Source: an uncultured Porphyromonas sp.
GTDB taxonomy: Bacteria; Bacteroidota; Bacteroidia; Bacteroidales; Porphyromonadaceae
Length of the DNA: 15,537 nt
Assembly (NCBI RefSeq): GCF_947254915.1
Contig: NZ_CAMYEZ010000039.1
Span: 1-15,537 of the forward strand
Reading direction: 5' to 3'
In this document: piece after piece, positions 6,580-14,422 of the stretch
Layout of the letters: each line of letters begins with the position of its first letter
How positions within the stretch are numbered: the first letter of the stretch is position 1
Position numbers and translations under genes: made by a program
Notes under the pieces: model-generated
Database searches by the model: none
What the model was told of the DNA's origin: nothing
The model's input: the letters and a program-made list of their open reading frames with translations, nothing else

Positions 6580-8147
6580 AGCTTGCCTTGTATCTTACGG
6601 TTCTTCATTAGTTCCAGTGTTGGGTTGTAGTAGCGCTCGCTCTTTGGCTTGACACCGTCCAACCCACGTCCTCCATCCAGAGGACGCTTGATATCTGCAA
6701 AGATACCCTTAGAGAGCGCGGTAAAGAGTCCCTCGCCCTTGATCTCCTCGAGGAGGTCTAGCGTCTTGTCTAGTACCTCACGAGCACGGCTCTGGATGAT
6801 ACCACCCTCCTTAAATTCAACCTCGTCTCCGATGGAGCGCATATTGTTGAAGATGTATCGTGCATTCTCGATTGAGAGGAAGCGGTCGCTCATGAAAGGC
6901 GTATGGATAGCCTCCGTCGGCATACCAAGGAGCTGTAGTCCCTGATGCGTCCAGATACCGATTATATTAAAGAGTGCATCCTGTATGTGACCACGGAAGA
7001 TGTTTCCAGTCATAAACTTCGTAGGAGGCATATACTTGAGCGGAGCCTTGGGGAAGATCTCACGCGTCATCTGAGCCTGTGCGAGCTCGAAGAGGAAACC
7101 GTTCTCGGTCATCGGATCCATCTCGAAGGCGTGTCCTAGACCCATCTGCTCCTCGGGAAGTGCAGCTCGTAGGGCAAACTGCTCATTGATGAAGTCAGAC
7201 GCAAGGACCGTGTGCGCCTGCTCAATAGCGTCAGCCGTCGTGAGGTAGTTGTCCTCACCCGTATTGATGATGACGCCTGCGAAGCCATTGATCACACGAC
7301 TGGTATACTGGTCAATGATCGTGCGCTGCATATTGATGTCACGGAAGAGGATACCGTAGAGCGCATCGTTAAGCATGACGTCCAGTCCCTCGAAAGCTCC
7401 CATGATGGCGATCTCTGGCATACAGAGACCAGAGCAATAATTACAGAGACGCACGTACTTGCCACGCTCCTCACCTACCTCGTCAAGCGCTTTGCGCATA
7501 ATGCGGAAGTTCTCCTGCGTCGCATAGGTACCACCGAAACCCTCGGTCGTAGCACCGTAGGGAACGTAGTCAATCAAGCTCTGTCCCGTAGTACGGATCA
7601 CAGCGATAATATCAGCACCCTGTCGTGCAGCAGCCTGCGCCTGGATCACGTCCTCGTAGATATTACCCGTAGCGACGATTACATAGAGGTAGGGCTTAGG
7701 TCCCTCACCGATCGTCTTGAGGTAATTCTCACGACGCTCTCTATGCTCGACGATGCGCTGCATACCCTTGAGGATGTATGGCTCTAGTACATCGGCTATC
7801 TCTTGTGGCGTGCGTGCTGGATAGTGAGTCAAGTTTATCTCTCCACGAGCCACTCCCTCGGCAATCTGCTGTGGATCCATACCCGTAGCAAGCATTGCGT
7901 TGGCAAGGTAAAAGAAAGCTCCGTCTGATAGAGCCTCCTGCTCCTTAATGTGTGTCACGACGACGTTGGGCAGAGGCACGTCATGCTCATCCACTCCGTC
8001 AATCCCGACGAAGCGACAGAGCGTGCGCTCGACCGTCACAGTCGTATAGCGGTCAACAAAGCTCTGCACCTCCTCGGCGATAGCGCCGGCAGCATTGCGT
8101 GCTTTGTCCACTTTGGCAAAGTCTATACCTACTTTACTTGTCTTCAT
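6576..8147 (-). CDS. kamD: Lysine 5,6-aminomutase, alpha subunit
   Basis: This 523-residue large subunit supplies the TIM barrel in which PLP, substrate and the adenosyl radical meet. The hallmark stretch runs RTTGQSLIDYVPYGATTEGF (185-204). Residues that I recall as contacting PLP or substrate in the clostridial structure appear here with a constant offset of one: Arg185, Ser190, Ser239 (NYCSG), Tyr264, Arg269 and Asp299. The length is near the usual 510-520. The start overlaps the kamC end by 14 bases and the stop overlaps kamE, placing it in the most tightly packed part of the operon. No B12 riboswitch is visible upstream within the window. A 191-codon open frame on the opposite strand (7212-7787) is a shadow of this gene. 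Confidence 0.96.
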   Translation of the reverse strand: MKTSKVGIDFAKVDKARNAAGAIAEEVQSFVDRYTTVTVERTLCRFVGIDGVDEHDVPLPNVVVTHIKEQEALSDGAFFYLANAMLATGMDPQQIAEGVARGEINLTHYPARTPQEIADVLEPYILKGMQRIVEHRERRENYLKTIGEGPKPYLYVIVATGNIYEDVIQAQAAARQGADIIAVIRTTGQSLIDYVPYGATTEGFGGTYATQENFRIMRKALDEVGEERGKYVRLCNYCSGLCMPEIAIMGAFEGLDVMLNDALYGILFRDINMQRTIIDQYTSRVINGFAGVIINTGEDNYLTTADAIEQAHTVLASDFINEQFALRAALPEEQMGLGHAFEMDPMTENGFLFELAQAQMTREIFPKAPLKYMPPTKFMTGNIFRGHIQDALFNIIGIWTHQGLQLLGMPTEAIHTPFMSDRFLSIENARYIFNNMRSIGDEVEFKEGGIIQSRAREVLDKTLDLLEEIKGEGLFTALSKGIFADIKRPLDGGRGLDGVKPKSERYYNPTLELMKNRKIQGKL

Positions 8148-9537
8148 TCTTTGTTGCTAAGTTCTTTTCGCATAAATCTAATAGCTCCCTATCCATGCCT
8201 AGTATCTCTGCTATGCGGAGAGCCTCGTGAGGCGCATCGGTTTGGGTGTCGTGTATGAGAGAGTAGTCGATACAACGATTGAGCTGGTTGATCTCAAGAG
8301 GCTTGCGTAGGCGCTCCTCCACGAAGCCCCGTACTCTCCATCTGTGGCATCGCCCCAAGATACCACTATAGTGTGTCGTGATGATAGCTCGCACAGCATA
8401 CTGAGCGAAGAGCTGTACGAGTGCACTCACCAGAGCGTGACCCTCCTCGGGATTGGTCGTGCGAGCTGGTTCATCAATGAGTGCTAGGACTTGTTTGCCT
8501 TCCTTGACCGACTCAATGATTCGATTGAGGCGTAGCATCTCAGCTCCATAGGAGGAGAGACCCGACTTAATATCTTGGTCATCTCCGATGGAGAAGATTA
8601 CTTCATCCACAGGCACCAGCCGAACTTGCTGAGCCGTTACATAGCAACCAAACTGCATGAGACACTGCGCCAGTCCTATGGAAGCTAGGAGAACGCTCTT
8701 ACCCGCCATATTAGCCCCCGTGATGAGCGTGGGCTGATCGGAGTAAGAGATCGTCACTGGCTGGAATCTGTCCTGTCGCTCAGCTAGATGGTAAGCCACC
8801 TCTGGGTGTATCAGATCTGTTAGAGTGCTCTCGCCAGAGCGTATCGGTTTAGGACGGCAACACCCATGTGCTACAGCCCACTGAGCGATAGCGTGTAGCT
8901 TGTCTATCTGAGCCAAAGCCATAAGCGCCTCCTCTATCTGATCAGCATAGGGGTGCAGCGCCTCGGTGAGACGCTTGCGCACACGATCCTCTTCGATAGC
9001 ACATTGGACTGCAAGTTCATCTCGCTCGGTCTCTTCGGAGGTACGCTCCATCTGCTTGCGCAGTGAGCGTAGCACCGTACTATAGCTGTCGCTAATGTAG
9101 AAGCTCGGTAGTCGCTCCCCATCGATGTCCAGTATATCCACGACCTCAGTGAGTGAGTGACACTGTAAGATCTCTAGATGATACTGCTCGGCGAGGCTAC
9201 GCACCTTCTCCTCAATGAGCGCAAGTCGCTTGATCTCAAAGAGGTCAATGTCACTACAGATGACCTGAGGCTGTCGGACCGTCTCGATAGAGCCCGACAC
9301 ATTCATCAGCTCGCAAAGGTGGATTGCCACCTCTTGCATACCTTTCTGCTGCTCATGGTCGGACAGGTAGCCTATGTAGCGAGCGACCTCATCTAGTCTC
9401 TGCTCAATAGCCTCCACCTCAACACTCCAGGGCGTAGCCAGCATAGCCATACGTCCTGGAGAAGAGTTGAAGTGCATCTCCTCCACGACATAGCGCAGTC
9501 CGCTTATTTGGTCTATACAACTACGTAGATCTTTCAT
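8134..9537 (-). CDS. kamC: MutS-like ATPase of the lysine fermentation cluster
   Basis: The 467-residue protein has a helical N-terminal half (about 1-260) and a C-terminal MutS-type ATPase domain. Walker A is TGANMAGKS (273-281, MutS consensus TGPNMGGKS), Walker B is LALIDEP (351-357), followed by ARTTNPEEG and the switch-like TTHY (387-390). The MutS mismatch-reading domain is absent, as is any Smr nuclease domain, so DNA mismatch repair is unlikely. Genes like this sit beside kamB in lysine-fermenting Fusobacterium and Clostridium as kamC, with no proven role that I know of. It overlaps kamB by four bases and kamD by 14. A role in assembling, loading or reactivating the B12 aminomutase is an inference from this context. 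Confidence 0.85.
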   Translation of the reverse strand: MKDLRSCIDQISGLRYVVEEMHFNSSPGRMAMLATPWSVEVEAIEQRLDEVARYIGYLSDHEQQKGMQEVAIHLCELMNVSGSIETVRQPQVICSDIDLFEIKRLALIEEKVRSLAEQYHLEILQCHSLTEVVDILDIDGERLPSFYISDSYSTVLRSLRKQMERTSEETERDELAVQCAIEEDRVRKRLTEALHPYADQIEEALMALAQIDKLHAIAQWAVAHGCCRPKPIRSGESTLTDLIHPEVAYHLAERQDRFQPVTISYSDQPTLITGANMAGKSVLLASIGLAQCLMQFGCYVTAQQVRLVPVDEVIFSIGDDQDIKSGLSSYGAEMLRLNRIIESVKEGKQVLALIDEPARTTNPEEGHALVSALVQLFAQYAVRAIITTHYSGILGRCHRWRVRGFVEERLRKPLEINQLNRCIDYSLIHDTQTDAPHEALRIAEILGMDRELLDLCEKNLATKNEDK

Positions 9538-10550
9538 AGCCTTCTAACATCATATACAGGGACCTCTAGAGTCTCGGATAGTCGCTCGCACATGCGCTCA
9601 CTGTCTAGACGATAGCCCGATGGGGCTAAAGGGTTGAACGTGACCGCCATAAGTTTACTACTATATAGAGTCTTTATCTCCCTGCCAGTAGCTAGATAAC
9701 TCTGCACAGCTTGTCCCGATGCAAAGATACGAGTAAAGTCTTTGATGACAAGCTGTCTGTGTCGCTTTATGAGTCTCAGTTGGTTTAGTAGCTTATCACT
9801 GACCACGCCAGGGACGTAGAGCGTATCGCCCTCAGCCAGCCAAGTCGTATCACGCCACATGTCAGGGGTGAGCGCAGAGGCAAAGCCTGGATCTACGACG
9901 GCTCCCTCATCGGTTAAGAGACGAACGCCCTTGTCCACCTCAGCGAGCTGCTCGGCAAGCTTTCTGTCGGTCAGCTGAGGCAGACGAATCAGGCGCATCA
10001 GTTCACGCATACGCTTGATGAGCTGCTCGGGTTGAGCCGAGTAGGCACTACCCGTAGCCAGCACCATCCCCTCGGCCACCGAGGGCGATGCCAGCGAGAG
10101 ACGCGAGAGCGCTCCGTCGATGAGAGTCAGATCGACACCCTCCTGCCTCATCCTCGTGACTACACGACGCAGACCTCCCGTCGAGGGGGGACCTGCGATG
10201 AGCGTCTTACCGATACCACGTGCTCGGGCATAGATAAGCCGTCCGATAGAGGAGGAGTAGATGCGATCAATGTCAAATATTTCAGCTGGAAGGAGCTTCT
10301 TGCGAAAGAAGTTCTCCGCTGTTACAAAGCGCATCCCCTCGTGAAGGGTTATCTCAGGCTTGTCCGTCTGTGTCACCTGATCACGTAGCTCTCCATCTAT
10401 GCCGATTGATGTCAACGCTAGCTGTAGCTTTGGGTATCTCTCTCGGAGAGCACCAAGGATGTAGTTAAGACTTTCCGTCTTGCCCACATTCTTAGCCGTC
10501 CCTACGATAGCGAGACTCTTGAGCTGAGCTATGTTTGCGATGAATGGCAT
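9534..10550 (-). CDS. kamB: KamB, P-loop accessory protein of lysine fermentation
   Basis: From the ATG at 10550 the protein has 338 residues. A P-loop lies right at its N-terminus, GTAKNVGKT (17-25), after a first beta strand (SLAIV). TSIGIDGE (47-54) and LTLIDGALSR (141-150) look like further nucleotide-site strands. The rest has no domain I can name. The frame stays open upstream to a GTG at 10628, which would overlap kamA by 25 bases and add 26 residues. I prefer the ATG because the P-loop is then placed as in other small NTPases, but the tight overlaps downstream keep the longer form possible. It is coupled to kamC by an ATGA overlap. KamB is conserved in lysine fermentation clusters with unproven function; partnership with KamC in servicing KamDE is inferred. 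Confidence 0.82.
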   Translation of the reverse strand: MPFIANIAQLKSLAIVGTAKNVGKTESLNYILGALRERYPKLQLALTSIGIDGELRDQVTQTDKPEITLHEGMRFVTAENFFRKKLLPAEIFDIDRIYSSSIGRLIYARARGIGKTLIAGPPSTGGLRRVVTRMRQEGVDLTLIDGALSRLSLASPSVAEGMVLATGSAYSAQPEQLIKRMRELMRLIRLPQLTDRKLAEQLAEVDKGVRLLTDEGAVVDPGFASALTPDMWRDTTWLAEGDTLYVPGVVSDKLLNQLRLIKRHRQLVIKDFTRIFASGQAVQSYLATGREIKTLYSSKLMAVTFNPLAPSGYRLDSERMCERLSETLEVPVYDVRRL

Positions 10551-10603
10551 AAGTAGTTGATTTGGTATCAGGAGAGCTACGTAATCAAAGGCGTGAGGAG
10601 CTT

Positions 10604-11869
10604 TTATCCCTTGTGAGCTTCGCGCCACTTACGGCTACGCTCCTTGCGGTCTAGATGCTCAGGAGCCATAGCTAGACGATCGCCCGTGAGGAGTCCATAG
10701 ACTCCCTCATGACGAGCTTTCTTACAGTCAGGACACTGACAGGGCTCCTCCTTGTAGTCGCTAGGCTCGGTGTAGGTCGTGATGACGCCCTCGTAGTTAC
10801 GTAGCACTACACGGTGAGGCGACTGAGAGATCACATAGTTTGGCATGACTGGGGTCTTGCCACCACCACCTGGAGCGTCTACGACGAATGTAGGTACAGC
10901 ATATCCTGACGTATGTCCACGTAGAGCCTCAATGATCTCGATACCCTTAGAGACTGGCGTACGGAAGTGAGAGATACCCCGTGAGAGGTCGCATACATAT
11001 ATATAGTATGGACGCACGCGCATCTTGACCAACTCATGGACGAGGTGCTTCATGATCGAGGGGCAGTCGTTGATGCCACGTAGTAGCACCGACTGATTAC
11101 CTAGCGGTATGCCCGCATTTGCCATACGCTCGCACGCCTCACGACTCTCGCGCGTCACCTCGTTGGGGTGGTTAAAGTGCGTATTGAGCCAGATCGGATG
11201 ATACTTGCTCAGCATCTGTACTAGCTCAGGAGTGATACGCTGTGGGCATACGACAGGTGTACGTGATCCGATGCGGATGATCTCCACGTGGGGGATCGCA
11301 CGTAAACGCTGTATGATATACTCGAGCATCTTGTCGCTGACCATCAGAGCGTCACCACCAGAGAGTAGCACGTCGCGCACTTCAGGTGTCTGCTCGATGT
11401 ACTCAATACACTTCTCAATGCGCTCCTTAGGCGAGGCAGCGTCCTTTTGTCCAGCGAAGCGGCGACGCGTGCAGTGACGGCAGTACATAGAGCACATGTC
11501 GGTGATCAGGAAGAGGACACGATCAGGATAGCGGTGTGTCAAGCCAGGTACGGGTGAGTCCTCATCCTCACTTAGCGGGTCTAGCTGATCCTCTGGGCTT
11601 ACGTGTAGCTCATTGATCGTCGGGATCGACTGCTTACGCACAGGGTCGTTCGGGTCGTTCGGGTCAATCAGACTGAGATAGTAAGGCGTGATAGCCATAC
11701 GGATCGTCTTGAGAGACTCGCGTACACCCTCCTCCTCTTCGGGTGTTAGTCTGATATATTTCTTGAGCTGGTCCAGTGTTTCTATACGGTTACGTACCTG
11801 CCAGTGCCAATCATTCCAATCAGCGTCAGATACTTCGGGAAAGAACTCTTTCCTTCTGCTTTCGTTCAT
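10604..11869 (-). CDS. kamA: L-lysine 2,3-aminomutase (radical SAM, PLP)
   Basis: This 421-residue radical SAM enzyme makes L-beta-lysine, the first step of the pathway. The iron-sulfur cluster motif is Cys126, Cys130 and Cys133 (CSMYCRHC). The SAM segment GGDAL is at 171-175. The PLP lysine is Lys338 in PGGGGK, and the substrate-binding aspartates are Asp294 and Asp331, each one residue off the numbering I recall for the Clostridium subterminale enzyme. The C-terminal zinc site is complete, with Cys269, Cys377, Cys379 and Cys382, which separates it from shorter EpmB-like proteins. The sequence codes for NDPNDP near residue 71 through a 9-base tandem repeat (about 11643-11665). It follows kdd after 88 bases containing a strong hairpin, and its leader has a (GT)4 run next to a TGATTG motif. 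Confidence 0.96.
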   Translation of the reverse strand: MNESRRKEFFPEVSDADWNDWHWQVRNRIETLDQLKKYIRLTPEEEEGVRESLKTIRMAITPYYLSLIDPNDPNDPVRKQSIPTINELHVSPEDQLDPLSEDEDSPVPGLTHRYPDRVLFLITDMCSMYCRHCTRRRFAGQKDAASPKERIEKCIEYIEQTPEVRDVLLSGGDALMVSDKMLEYIIQRLRAIPHVEIIRIGSRTPVVCPQRITPELVQMLSKYHPIWLNTHFNHPNEVTRESREACERMANAGIPLGNQSVLLRGINDCPSIMKHLVHELVKMRVRPYYIYVCDLSRGISHFRTPVSKGIEIIEALRGHTSGYAVPTFVVDAPGGGGKTPVMPNYVISQSPHRVVLRNYEGVITTYTEPSDYKEEPCQCPDCKKARHEGVYGLLTGDRLAMAPEHLDRKERSRKWREAHKG

Positions 11870-11911
11870 TGTGTGTGTGATTGATAGGGGATTGAATTTC
11901 GATAAAGGCTA

Positions 11912-11946
11912 AGAGATTAGAGTGTCTTGGATACACTCTAATCTCT
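11912..11946. promoter_or_regulatory. Perfect 14-base hairpin between kdd and kamA
   Basis: Arms AGAGATTAGAGTGT (11912-11925) and ACACTCTAATCTCT (11933-11946) pair perfectly around a 7-base loop. On the minus-strand transcript the stem is followed by UAGCCUUU, with no uninterrupted U-run, so it is at best a poor terminator. It begins 11 bases after the kdd stop. Likely roles are protection of the upstream mRNA, a processing site, or partial attenuation before kamA. Confidence 0.6.
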
Positions 11947-11957
11947 CAGCGGTTCAC

Positions 11958-13001
11958 TTAAGCATAGAGCTCAGTGAAGATCTTACGCAGCGCCTCACTC
12001 TCGCGAAGCTCCTGTAGTGTGATCTCTGCGTGACCCTTCGTGTAACCATTGCCCACGATCATCGTCACATCCTTGCCGACACCCTCAGCGCCTAGAGCTG
12101 CCTTGGTAAAGCTCGTAGCCATAGAGAAGAAGTAGACGACACCGTCATCCTTCGTGCAGAGGATACTGGTCATCTCTGTATCGGTGATATTGACATTGTT
12201 GATCGTGACATCACACATCTTACCATCGGTGAGCTTCTCGATCTCCTCCATGACGGGTACAGGCTGTGTAGCATTGCCTGAGAAGACATAGTCGCAGAAG
12301 CCGAGCGCCTTCAGACGATCGGTACTACGCTGTGAGTGGCACATGCCGATAACCTTACCTGTGACACCAGCACGCTTCTTAGCCTCGTAGCAGCAGAGCA
12401 TACCGCTCTTACCACCAGCACCGATGATGAGGACCGTGTCGCCGGGCTTGACTAGCTTAGCCACCTGAGCAGGAGCACCAGCTACGTCTAGAGCTGAGAG
12501 AGCGAGGTTCTCGGGTAGGTCTTCGGGGATCTTAGCGTAGATACCGCTCTCAAAGAGGATAGCCTTACCGTCGATGTCTACCTGGTCAATGTCGGGGCGG
12601 ATATCCTTGATCTTGTCAATGCGTAGGGGAGTCAGAGAGAGAGACACGAGAGTAGCGATCTTGTCGCCCTCCTTGAGGTCTATCTTACCCTTGAGCGCAT
12701 CACCGATCTTCTCGACAGTACCGAGGAGCATACCACCAGAGCCTGTGACTGGGTTGCGGTGCTTACCCTGCTTCTCGACGATACCCATCATGATCTCGGC
12801 GATCTTTGCCTTGTCGCCACCAGCCTGCTCCTCGATCTGCGTGAAGCTAGCTGAGTCGATGTTTAGCGTCTGTACATCGATGAGGATCTCGTTGTCGTAG
12901 ATCTCATCCATGTTGTTGTCGATCTTGTCTGCGGGCTGTGGGAGCACGCCCTTAGGGGAGATGACACGATGCGTGCCATACTTGTTTCCTTTCTTCTGCA
13001 T
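11958..13001 (-). CDS. kdd: 3,5-diaminohexanoate dehydrogenase
   Basis: The 347-residue cytoplasmic enzyme oxidises L-erythro-3,5-diaminohexanoate to 3-keto-5-aminohexanoate, releasing ammonia and a reduced nicotinamide. A Rossmann motif is seen in LIIGAGGKSGML (191-202; Gly194, Gly196, Gly197, Gly200) after an N-terminal GroES-like region, as in zinc-free relatives of medium-chain dehydrogenases. The N-terminus MQKKGNKYGTHRVISPKG is that expected of Kdd. The frame is open for 18 more codons to an ATG at 13055, but those residues are low-complexity (Ile, Gln, Tyr, Ser) and their DNA carries the TGATTG leader motifs, so I take 13001 as the start. It lies 60 bases after kce and matches its place in the pathway. 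Confidence 0.94.
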   Translation of the reverse strand: MQKKGNKYGTHRVISPKGVLPQPADKIDNNMDEIYDNEILIDVQTLNIDSASFTQIEEQAGGDKAKIAEIMMGIVEKQGKHRNPVTGSGGMLLGTVEKIGDALKGKIDLKEGDKIATLVSLSLTPLRIDKIKDIRPDIDQVDIDGKAILFESGIYAKIPEDLPENLALSALDVAGAPAQVAKLVKPGDTVLIIGAGGKSGMLCCYEAKKRAGVTGKVIGMCHSQRSTDRLKALGFCDYVFSGNATQPVPVMEEIEKLTDGKMCDVTINNVNITDTEMTSILCTKDDGVVYFFSMATSFTKAALGAEGVGKDVTMIVGNGYTKGHAEITLQELRESEALRKIFTELYA

Positions 13002-13061
13002 ATAAAGTTGATATGATTGATTATGTGATTGTATTAGTAAATAGGGGAAAATCAATACCCT

Positions 13062-13889
13062 TTAGTGGCGTGGAGCCAGTGAAAGGATCTGACGAGCCTC
13101 TGCCGGATTAGCGATCTCACGGCCCAGCTCATGAGCTATTCGTGCAGCCTTAGCGACTAGCTCGCCATTGCTCTTGGCGAGGACTCCCTTAGATAGGTAG
13201 AGGTTGTCCTCAAAGCCGACACGTACGTGACCACCCATACCGATAGCAGCTGCTGCTAGTGGGAACTCATGACGACCGATACCCGTGGCCGTCCAGGTAG
13301 AGCCTGCAGGGATGTTGTTGACCAGCCAAGCTAGATTGTCAGCCGTAGCGGGTGTGCAGCCGAAGACACCTAGCACGAAGTTAAACTGCATAGGATCTCC
13401 AGGTACCTCACCTCTCTGAGCTAGACGCAGGATGGTATCTAGATGACCCATCTCAAAGCACTCGTACTCAGGCTTGATCTTGTTCTCGATCATACGCTTG
13501 CCGAAGGCACGCATCATAGGGATGGTGTTTTCAAAGACTTCATCGCCAAAGTTGCACGTACCACAGTCTAGCGTAGCCATCTCAGGCATCAGCTCAGTAG
13601 GCTGTAGACGCTCCTCAGCGGTCATACCTACGGCACCACCCGTCGAGGGGATGATGATCACGTCAGGGATGACCTTGTAGATAGCGTCCAGTGCCTCCTT
13701 AAAGCGTGCCTTGGACTGTGTCGGCGTACCATCGTCCTCACGGACATGGACGTGGATGACAGCTGCTCCAGCATCATATGCGGACTTAGCCTCGCGGACG
13801 ATCTCATCAATCGTATAGGGGACTGCGGGGTTCTGCTCTTTGGTTACCTCGGCACCGCAGATCGCTGCCGTTAGGATTAGTTTATCCAT
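13062..13889 (-). CDS. kce: 3-keto-5-aminohexanoate cleavage enzyme
   Basis: A 275-residue TIM-barrel zinc enzyme of the BKACE family (formerly DUF849). It condenses 3-keto-5-aminohexanoate with acetyl-CoA and splits the product to acetoacetate and L-3-aminobutyryl-CoA. Seen are the zinc ligands His46 and His48 in VIHVHVRE, Glu14 near the N-terminus, and the C-terminal VRVGFEDN with Arg223, Glu227 and Asp228, matching the metal- and substrate-binding residues I recall from the structure of the founding enzyme. PSTGG (81-85) is the usual glycine-rich strand end. The conserved Glu14, together with kal and kdd on either side, argues for the lysine-pathway member among the many BKACE specificities. 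Gap to kal is 21 bases. Confidence 0.95.
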   Translation of the reverse strand: MDKLILTAAICGAEVTKEQNPAVPYTIDEIVREAKSAYDAGAAVIHVHVREDDGTPTQSKARFKEALDAIYKVIPDVIIIPSTGGAVGMTAEERLQPTELMPEMATLDCGTCNFGDEVFENTIPMMRAFGKRMIENKIKPEYECFEMGHLDTILRLAQRGEVPGDPMQFNFVLGVFGCTPATADNLAWLVNNIPAGSTWTATGIGRHEFPLAAAAIGMGGHVRVGFEDNLYLSKGVLAKSNGELVAKAARIAHELGREIANPAEARQILSLAPRH

Positions 13890-13910
13890 AGCTTTAGAGA
13901 GTTGTATAGA

Positions 13911-14303
13911 TTAAGACTTGCGCTGGCACTTCTTAGGTACTACACAAGTACCATGTGCACGGCATACGACGACAGGCTCTGCGAGCACATCTGCAGCAGA
14001 GGCGCTGATATCTGTGCGTGGAGCGATCACCTTGCGAGCCTCAAACTGCATCTGGCGTGATGAATTACCGACCTGGGTAATCTCGCCGACTGCCTCTATA
14101 TAGTCGCCAGCATAGACAGGAGCTAGGAACTCGACCTTGTCATATGCACAGAAGAGACCCTCGTCGCCATCCTGTATGATAAGTAGCTCTGTAGCTACGT
14201 CACCAAAGAGTTGGAGCATCTTAGCACCATCTACTAGATTACCACCGTAGTGCGCATCAGCACTAGACATACGTAGACGGATCATTGATTTTGGATTTGC
14301 CAT
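13911..14303 (-). CDS. kal: 3-aminobutyryl-CoA ammonia-lyase
   Basis: The 130-residue protein is a single hot-dog domain. It has the central helix GGNLVDGAKMLQLFGDVATE (20-39) and the following strands KVEFLAPVYAGDYIEAVGEI (56-75), as in thioesterase-like folds. Kal removes ammonia from L-3-aminobutyryl-CoA to give crotonyl-CoA. The assignment rests on the fold, the size and the position directly before kce; fold alone would also allow a thioesterase or dehydratase. The C-terminal tail is basic (KKCQRKS). The ATG at 14303 has an A-rich leader with TGATTGATTG on the plus strand 22-31 bases upstream and no Shine-Dalgarno sequence. Confidence 0.92.
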   Translation of the reverse strand: MANPKSMIRLRMSSADAHYGGNLVDGAKMLQLFGDVATELLIIQDGDEGLFCAYDKVEFLAPVYAGDYIEAVGEITQVGNSSRQMQFEARKVIAPRTDISASAADVLAEPVVVCRAHGTCVVPKKCQRKS

Positions 14304-14422
14304 TTTTTCTGGGGAAAGTTAAAGTGATTGATTGGTCAGAGCCTGTCTTAAAGGGGGGGGGAGCCTACTCAGGAGCTCCTGCGACAGCACTCCAAATGTG
14401 TGTATAGAGTCTTCCGTACGAC
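14304..14422. promoter_or_regulatory. Intergenic leader of kal with a 9-base G/C tract and dyads
   Basis: The 119-base gap between atoD and kal contains nine Gs in a row on the plus strand (14353-14361; Cs in the transcript). Around it are GGAGC/GCTCC arms, the palindrome AGGAGCTCCT (14371-14380), and outer arms CTGTC (14343-14347) and GACAG (14383-14387). The outer part, AGAGCCTGTC ... GCGACAG, resembles the arms of the hairpins at 1166 and 5013, as if a copy had been expanded. No terminator-like U-run and no coding sequence are seen. Confidence 0.5.

Noticed and set aside
7212..7787. 191-codon open frame on the plus strand
   Set aside because: It lies wholly opposite kamD, a well-supported gene, and its product shows no recognisable family. 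It is a codon-bias shadow.
8134..9537. Reading kamC as a DNA mismatch repair MutS
   Set aside because: The N-terminal mismatch-binding domain is missing, the length is about half, and the gene is locked into the kam operon.
10032..10388. 118-codon plus-strand frame opposite kamB
   Set aside because: Low-complexity, Arg/Thr-rich translation with no motif; antisense to a conserved gene.
13002..13055. 18-codon N-terminal extension of kdd
   Set aside because: The extra residues are unlike the family, and the DNA looks like an untranslated leader with TGATTG motifs; the internal ATG at 13001 gives the expected N-terminus.
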